The notes beneath the pieces are model-generated. The model was given only the letters and a program-made list of their open reading frames with translations, searched no databases and was not told the origin of the DNA. Position numbers and translations under genes: made by a program. Below, one piece after another: positions 15,769-20,000 of a DNA stretch of 20,000 nucleotides; position 1 is the first letter of the stretch; each line of letters starts with the position of its first letter. The DNA is taken from the NCBI RefSeq assembly GCF_030409715.1, contig NZ_JAUFQI010000001.1:640001-660000 (forward strand), given 5' to 3'. The DNA comes from Reinekea marina (GTDB taxonomy: Bacteria; Pseudomonadota; Gammaproteobacteria; Pseudomonadales; Natronospirillaceae).

Positions 15769-17346
15769 ATGTCCACCATTGCTGACGAAGTCGAAAATCG
15801 GCGTACGTTTGCCATCATCTCCCACCCAGATGCCGGTAAAACGACTATTACAGAAAAAGTACTTTTATTTGGACAAGCCATTCAGCAGGCCGGCACCGTT
15901 AAAGGTAAGAAATCCGGCCAGCACGCTAAGTCCGATTGGATGGAAATGGAGAAAGAGCGTGGTATCTCTATTACCACCTCAGTTATGCAGTTTCCGTATG
16001 CCGGTAAGTTGGTGAACTTACTGGATACACCAGGACACGAAGACTTCTCTGAAGATACGTACCGTACTTTAACGGCCGTTGATTCGTGTTTAATGGTGAT
16101 CGACTCAGCCAAAGGTGTCGAAGACAGAACCATTAAGCTAATGGACGTAGCGCGCATGCGTGAAACGCCCATCGTAACCTTTATGAACAAACTCGATCGA
16201 GATACCCGAGACCCGTTTGATTTAATGGATGAAGTCGAAAGCGTTCTTAAAATGGATTGCGCACCGATTACTTGGCCCATTGGCATGGGTAAAGAATTCA
16301 AAGGCATTTATCACCTGCTAAAAGATGAAGTGGTGCTGTACCAAAGCGGTATGGGGCACACCATTCAAGAAAGTCGTGTGATAAAAGGGATTAATAACCC
16401 TGAGCTAGACGACGTCATCAGTGAATATGCTGAAGAGCTTCGCGAGCAGGTTGAATTGCTCGAAGCTGGTAATTCATTTGATAAACAGGCGTTCTTAGAC
16501 GGTAAGTTAACACCAGTATACTTTGGCACGGCCTTAGGAAACTTTGGTGTTGATCATATACTTGATGGGCTGGTGGAGTGGGCGCCAGCGCCTATGTCAC
16601 GTGAAACCACCACACGAACCGTTGAGTCGAAAGAGGAAGCGCTGACCGGTTTTATATTTAAAATTCAGGCCAATATGGATCCAAATCATCGCGACCGAGT
16701 TGCCTTTATGCGCATCGTATCGGGTAAATATGAAAAAGGCATGAAAATGCGCCACGTGCGCGTGGGTAAAGATGTTCGTATTTCCGACGCTCTCACTTTT
16801 GTCGCAGGTGACCGCTCTAAAGTAGAAGAAGCGTACCCTGGTGATATCATCGGGCTGCACAATCACGGCACCATCCAGATTGGTGATACCTTCACGCAAG
16901 GCGAAGAGCTGAAGTTTTCAGGTATTCCAAACTTCGCTCCTGAGCTGTTTCGACGTATTCGTCTCAAAGATCCATTAAAGTTAAAGCAATTGCAGAAAGG
17001 CTTAATGCAGTTGTCTGAAGAAGGGGCTGTGCAGGTGTTTCGGCCGTTGCGAAACAACGACCTGATTGTAGGGGCTGTGGGTACCTTGCAGTTTGATGTC
17101 GTCGCGCATCGGTTAAAAGCCGAGTATAAGGTCGATGCTGTCTATGAGCCGATCAGTGTTGCGACCGCTCGTTGGGTTGAATGTGACAACGCGACAACGC
17201 TGCAGGCATTTAGAAACAAGGCTTATGATAACTTGGCGTTAGATGGCTCTGATAACTTAGCCTACGTTGCACCAACCATGGTTAACTTACAAATGACGCA
17301 GGAGCGTCACCCAGATGTAAGATTCCGTGAAACTAGAGAGCACTAA
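15769..17346 (+). CDS. prfC: Peptide chain release factor 3
   Basis: RF3 is the GTPase that recycles RF1 and RF2 from the ribosome after termination. The 525-aa protein has the translational GTPase motifs: P-loop SHPDAGKTT (18-26), switch I area ERGISITTS (63-71), DTPGHEDF (86-93) and NKLD (140-143). RF3-specific stretches include [22 protein letters not shown] and, at the C-terminus, [12 protein letters not shown]. coli RF3 is 529 aa, so it is full length. The ATG at 15769 follows a weak AGAGAAA. It is divergent from cmoAB and is followed after 9 bp by a small membrane protein gene. Confidence 0.97.
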   Translation: MSTIADEVENRRTFAIISHPDAGKTTITEKVLLFGQAIQQAGTVKGKKSGQHAKSDWMEMEKERGISITTSVMQFPYAGKLVNLLDTPGHEDFSEDTYRTLTAVDSCLMVIDSAKGVEDRTIKLMDVARMRETPIVTFMNKLDRDTRDPFDLMDEVESVLKMDCAPITWPIGMGKEFKGIYHLLKDEVVLYQSGMGHTIQESRVIKGINNPELDDVISEYAEELREQVELLEAGNSFDKQAFLDGKLTPVYFGTALGNFGVDHILDGLVEWAPAPMSRETTTRTVESKEEALTGFIFKIQANMDPNHRDRVAFMRIVSGKYEKGMKMRHVRVGKDVRISDALTFVAGDRSKVEEAYPGDIIGLHNHGTIQIGDTFTQGEELKFSGIPNFAPELFRRIRLKDPLKLKQLQKGLMQLSEEGAVQVFRPLRNNDLIVGAVGTLQFDVVAHRLKAEYKVDAVYEPISVATARWVECDNATTLQAFRNKAYDNLALDGSDNLAYVAPTMVNLQMTQERHPDVRFRETREH

Positions 17347-17355
17347 GGGGGTATT

Positions 17356-17667
17356 ATGTTGCTGTATGTATTGATCATGTTGGCAATGACAGCAGGCGCA
17401 ACAACTCTTTGCTTTCGATTTCTAAACAATAAGCTGGCGCTTCAGGATATATCTATATATGATGCGCGCGGATTTTATATGGTCGCGATGGTGTTTGTTA
17501 CCTTCGTTTTGACCAGTTTGGCATATTTTTGGGGTGATGTTCGCTTCGCTAATGAAACCACTGAAATCAGTGGGGCCATTATTGGCGTGTTGATCGCTCT
17601 ATTAGGCTGTTTAGTCGGTTTGGGGTATGGCCTGACTAAACTGAAGGAAGTTGATTCTCGTAAGTGA
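17356..17667 (+). CDS. Three-helix membrane protein of unknown function
   Basis: The 103-aa product has three predicted membrane helices at about 2-22, 40-60 and 71-93, with charged loops (NNKLALQDISIYDARG and DVRFANETTE) and a basic tail, KLKEVDSRK. The third helix is glycine-rich (GVLIALLGCLVGLGYGL). I recognise no family. The ATG is preceded by GGGGG four bases upstream, only 9 bp after the prfC stop, so it is very likely co-transcribed with and perhaps translationally coupled to prfC. That does not by itself imply a role in translation. Confidence 0.8.
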   Translation: MLLYVLIMLAMTAGATTLCFRFLNNKLALQDISIYDARGFYMVAMVFVTFVLTSLAYFWGDVRFANETTEISGAIIGVLIALLGCLVGLGYGLTKLKEVDSRK

Positions 17668-17679
17668 TTAAAAAATGAC

Positions 17680-17708
17680 TTGCGTTGGGCGTATCTATTC
17701 TGTAGGAT
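17680..17708 (+). promoter_or_regulatory. Predicted rplM-rpsI promoter
   Basis: TTGCGT (17680-17685) and TAGGAT (17703-17708) are 17 bp apart, followed by a GC-rich stretch TCGCGCCC as often seen at growth-rate-controlled promoters. The leader of about 50 nt is C-rich (CCCCTGAGCCCCCC, 17734-17747) and ends in GGCGGAG before the rplM ATG. E. coli rplM is autoregulated by L13 through its leader; whether this leader does the same cannot be seen. Confidence 0.5.
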
Positions 17709-17767
17709 TCGCGCCCTCAAATTGGATTAACTTCCCCTGAGCCCCCCACTTTTCTAGGCGGAGTTAA

Positions 17768-18196
17768 ATGAAAACATTTGTAGCAAAACCAGCTGAAGTT
17801 AAGCGCGACTGGTACGTAGTCGACGCTGAAGGGCAAACACTAGGACGTTTAGCGACTGAAATCGCTCGTCGTCTTCGTGGTAAGCATAAAGCGGAGTTCA
17901 CTCCTCACGTTGATACTGGCGATTATATCGTTGTTATTAATGCGGAGAAGGTGCATGTCACAGGCCGTAAGGTTAAAGACAAGCAGTACTACCGTCATAC
18001 TGGTTACCCAGGTGGCTTGAAGTCAATGAGCTTCGAGAAGCTGATCGCCCATAAAGGCGAAAGCCCAATTGAATTAGCCGTAAAAGGTATGATTCCACGT
18101 ACACCGCTTGGCCGTGCCATGTTGAAGAAGCTGAAGGTCTATGTTGGAACTGAACATCCACATACAGCCCAACAGCCCAAAGAACTTAAGATTTAA
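17768..18196 (+). CDS. rplM: 50S ribosomal protein L13
   Basis: L13 is an early-assembling protein of the large ribosomal subunit that binds 23S rRNA. The 142 aa equal the E. coli length, and [57 protein letters not shown] and [16 protein letters not shown] segments (here [21 protein letters not shown]) are typical. The ATG follows GGCGGAG. It is the first gene of the conserved rplM-rpsI operon and the rpsI start follows 11 bp after its stop. Confidence 0.99.
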   Translation: MKTFVAKPAEVKRDWYVVDAEGQTLGRLATEIARRLRGKHKAEFTPHVDTGDYIVVINAEKVHVTGRKVKDKQYYRHTGYPGGLKSMSFEKLIAHKGESPIELAVKGMIPRTPLGRAMLKKLKVYVGTEHPHTAQQPKELKI

Positions 18197-18207
18197 TGGG
18201 GAATAAC

Positions 18208-18606
18208 ATGACAGCAGCAACTCAACAGAACTACGGTACTGGTCGTCGTAAGACGTCAAAGGCACGTGTATTTTTGCGTCCTGGTAAAGGTGACATTGTC
18301 ATCAACAAGCGTACTATCGAAGAATACTTCGGTCGTGAAACATCTCGCATGATCGTTCGTCAGCCATTAGATTTGGTTGAAATGGGCGACAAGTTTGACC
18401 TTTACATCACTGTTGCAGGTGGTGGTTCTAACGGCCAGGCCGGTGCGATTCGTCACGGCATTACTCGAGCATTGATCGAGTATGATGAGAATCTTCGCAA
18501 GCCACTACGTGATGCAGGTTTCGTAACCCGTGATGCACGTATGGTAGAGCGTAAGAAAGTTGGTCTACGTAAAGCACGTCGTAAGCCACAGTTCTCTAAG
18601 CGTTAA
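18208..18606 (+). CDS. rpsI: 30S ribosomal protein S9
   Basis: S9 sits in the head of the small subunit and its C-terminal tail reaches the P-site tRNA. The 132-aa product contains [18 protein letters not shown] near the start, [34 protein letters not shown] and the invariant C-terminal RRKPQFSKR. The ATG at 18208 is chosen rather than an in-frame ATG at 18196, because GGGGA (18198-18202) makes a proper ribosome binding site for 18208 and would lie inside the longer frame. The resulting N-terminus, [15 protein letters not shown], aligns with E. coli S9. Confidence 0.98.
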   Translation: MTAATQQNYGTGRRKTSKARVFLRPGKGDIVINKRTIEEYFGRETSRMIVRQPLDLVEMGDKFDLYITVAGGGSNGQAGAIRHGITRALIEYDENLRKPLRDAGFVTRDARMVERKKVGLRKARRKPQFSKR

Positions 18607-18621
18607 TTTATACGTATTTTC

Positions 18622-18650
18622 AAAAACCCGGTTATTGCCGGGTTTTTTTT
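18622..18650 (+). terminator. Intrinsic terminator of rplM-rpsI
   Basis: CCCGG (18627-18631) pairs with CCGGG (18638-18642) around TTATTG. The stem is extended by A22-26 with T43-47, and a run of eight T residues ends at 18650. Confidence 0.93.
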
Positions 18651-18718
18651 CATCTGTAATAAAGTGAAGATCAGGGTGAATGAGTGTTCAACTTTAGGAC
18701 GAGTTTTAAAAGCTTTTC

Positions 18719-18769
18719 TTGTCACACCCCGCGAATTTCTTTAGTATTCCGAGCATTTTCGTAAATGCT
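18719..18769 (+). promoter_or_regulatory. Predicted petABC promoter with 5' leader hairpin
   Basis: TTGTCA (18719-18724) and TAGTAT (18742-18747) are 17 bp apart. Right where transcription should begin lies AGCATTT (18752-18758), loop TCGT, AAATGCT (18763-18769), a perfect 7-bp stem that would cap the 5' end of the message. The petA ATG is about 45 nt downstream of the start. Confidence 0.55.
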
Positions 18770-18801
18770 GAAAGTATTTCTTTCGTTAGAGGGCAATAAT
18801 A

Positions 18802-19389
18802 ATGACACAAGACGGCGTAAATAAAGGTCGACGCCGGTTCCTCTACATTGCTACAGGTGCCGTTGGCGCTGTGGGAGCAGTGGGAGTAGCCACACCGTTT
18901 GTTAAATCTTGGTTTCCGAGTGAAAAGGCGAAAGCCGTGGGCGCTCCAGTTTCCGTCGATATTAGTAGTATCGAAGCGGGTGAAATGCGCATTGTAGAAT
19001 GGCGCGGTAAGCCAGTGTTTGTCGTTCGGAGAACGCCAGAGATGATTGAGACGCTGAAAAGCGCTGATCTCAAATCTCGCTTAAGCGATCCAGAATCCGA
19101 TGTCGAGCAGCAACCTGAATTTGCTAAAAACGACACTCGCAGCCTTTCTGAAGAATTATTGGTGATCGAAGGCGTATGTACTCACCTTGGTTGTTCGCCT
19201 AAGTTCAATCCAGAAGTAGAGCCTCAAGCCTACGATTCTAACTGGCAAGGTGGTTTCTTCTGTCCTTGTCATGGTTCTCGATTCGATCTTTCAGGTCGTG
19301 TGTTCTCAGGTGTTCCTGCGCCAACGAATATGGTGATTCCGCCTCATAAGATTGAAGGTGCTATTCTGACTGTGGGTGAGGTGGCTTAA
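18802..19389 (+). CDS. petA: Cytochrome bc1 Rieske iron-sulphur subunit
   Basis: The Rieske protein carries electrons from ubiquinol to cytochrome c1 in the bc1 complex, anchored in the inner membrane with its cluster domain in the periplasm. The 195-aa protein has a twin-arginine-type N-terminus ([18 protein letters not shown], 8-25) that also serves as membrane anchor. The two cluster-binding boxes are CTHLGC (126-131) and CPCHGS (154-159), giving ligands C126, H128, C154 and H157, with C131 and C156 for the conserved disulphide. [14 protein letters not shown] follows as in the family. AGAGGG precedes the ATG, and petB starts 2 bp after its stop, so the two form an operon. Confidence 0.98.
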   Translation: MTQDGVNKGRRRFLYIATGAVGAVGAVGVATPFVKSWFPSEKAKAVGAPVSVDISSIEAGEMRIVEWRGKPVFVVRRTPEMIETLKSADLKSRLSDPESDVEQQPEFAKNDTRSLSEELLVIEGVCTHLGCSPKFNPEVEPQAYDSNWQGGFFCPCHGSRFDLSGRVFSGVPAPTNMVIPPHKIEGAILTVGEVA

Positions 19390-19391
19390 TT

Positions 19392-20000
19392 ATGAACTCT
19401 TTAAAAGATCACGTTAAAATAGTAAGTATTCGTAACAGTGCTTTTATGCGCTGGATCGATAAGCGTTTACCCGTTTCAAATGCTTACGAAAAGCACATGT
19501 CGCAATATTTTGCGCCAAAGAACTTTAACTTTTGGTATGTGTTTGGCTTGTTAGCCATGGTTATCTTCGTCAACCAAATCCTAACCGGTATTTGGCTAAC
19601 CATGTCTTACGTCCCAAGTGCAGAAGAAGCATTTAATTCAGTTGAATACATCATGCGTGATGTTGAAATGGGCTGGCTACTTCGCTATATGCATTCCACG
19701 GGTGCCTCTTTCTTCTTCTTAACGGTTTACTTGCATATGTTCCGCGGCGTGCTGTATGGCTCTTACCAGAAGCCTCGCGAGCTTATTTGGGTATTCGGTA
19801 TGTTTGTATACCTCATCATGATGGCAGAAGGTTTCATGGGCTATGTATTGCCTTGGGGTCAAACTTCTTTCTGGGGTGCGCAGGTAATTATTTCTCTATT
19901 CGGTGCGATTCCTGTCATTGGTGATGGCCTAACGGAGTGGATTCGAGGCGATTTCTTAATATCAGGTATTACGTTAAACCGATTCTTTGCATTGCATGTG
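19392..20000 (+). CDS. petB: Cytochrome b of the bc1 complex (3' end beyond window)
   Basis: This is the membrane core of the bc1 complex that binds both b haems and the quinol and quinone sites. The 203 codons present start MNSLKDHVKIVSIRN and contain membrane helices beginning at about 48. RYMHSTGASFFFLTVYLHMFRG carries haem ligands H101 and H115. GYVLPWGQTSFWGA is the quinol-site region conserved in cytochrome b. The third ligand, H202, is the second-last residue in the window and the fourth lies beyond it. GAGGTGG at the end of petA is the likely ribosome binding site. The frame is open at the window edge, not broken. Confidence 0.97.
   Translation, partial: MNSLKDHVKIVSIRNSAFMRWIDKRLPVSNAYEKHMSQYFAPKNFNFWYVFGLLAMVIFVNQILTGIWLTMSYVPSAEEAFNSVEYIMRDVEMGWLLRYMHSTGASFFFLTVYLHMFRGVLYGSYQKPRELIWVFGMFVYLIMMAEGFMGYVLPWGQTSFWGAQVIISLFGAIPVIGDGLTEWIRGDFLISGITLNRFFALHV

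Overview
The window reads as chromosome of a marine gammaproteobacterium, probably from the Oceanospirillales or a neighbouring order. This rests on the rRNA signatures, the holD-rimI, cmoA-cmoB, prfC, rplM-rpsI and petA-petB genes, and the resemblance of the alpha-glucosidase to the Halomonas GH13_23 enzyme. No species can be named from the sequence alone.

Bases 1-3210 are the end of an rRNA operon on the + strand: a 23S gene lacking about its first 110 nt, a structured spacer, a 5S gene and an intrinsic terminator. Helix 25 of the 23S is replaced by a 120-nt insert closed by a perfect 14-bp stem, which looks like an intervening sequence. A second near-identical terminator follows 194 bp later, preceded by a 10-nt copy of the 5S 3' end and a run of short hairpins. 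Bases 3430-4060 have no convincing gene but are rich in repeats: two copies of a ~105-nt foldable element in opposite orientation, an inverted pair of REP-like units, and GCTGCGA tandem repeats.

Bases 4067-5252 (+) hold a holD-like gene (DNA polymerase III psi) overlapping rimI. A 52-aa membrane protein with a strong ribosome binding site follows at 5327-5485.

Bases 5492-13745 (-) form one alpha-glucoside utilisation operon. In transcription order it encodes a periplasmic binding protein (aglE-like), two permeases (aglF- and aglG-like), an amylosucrase-type GH13_4 enzyme, a GH13_23 alpha-glucosidase and a LacI-family regulator as the last gene. The promoter region at 13746-13938 carries two copies of one 14-bp operator in opposite orientation, one of them over the predicted -10. 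A terminator-like hairpin follows the binding-protein gene and another hairpin separates the transport genes from the enzyme genes. The model is that LacI represses the operon, sucrose or related alpha-glucosides enter through the ABC transporter, and the two enzymes split them in the cytoplasm. The ATPase subunit is not in the window.

Bases 13939-15659 (-) are cmoB and cmoA (tRNA U34 cmo5U synthesis), divergent from prfC (release factor 3, +) across a compact promoter region. A three-helix membrane protein follows prfC closely. Bases 17768-18606 are rplM-rpsI with a clear terminator. Bases 18802-20000 begin the cytochrome bc1 operon (petA complete, petB cut by the window end).
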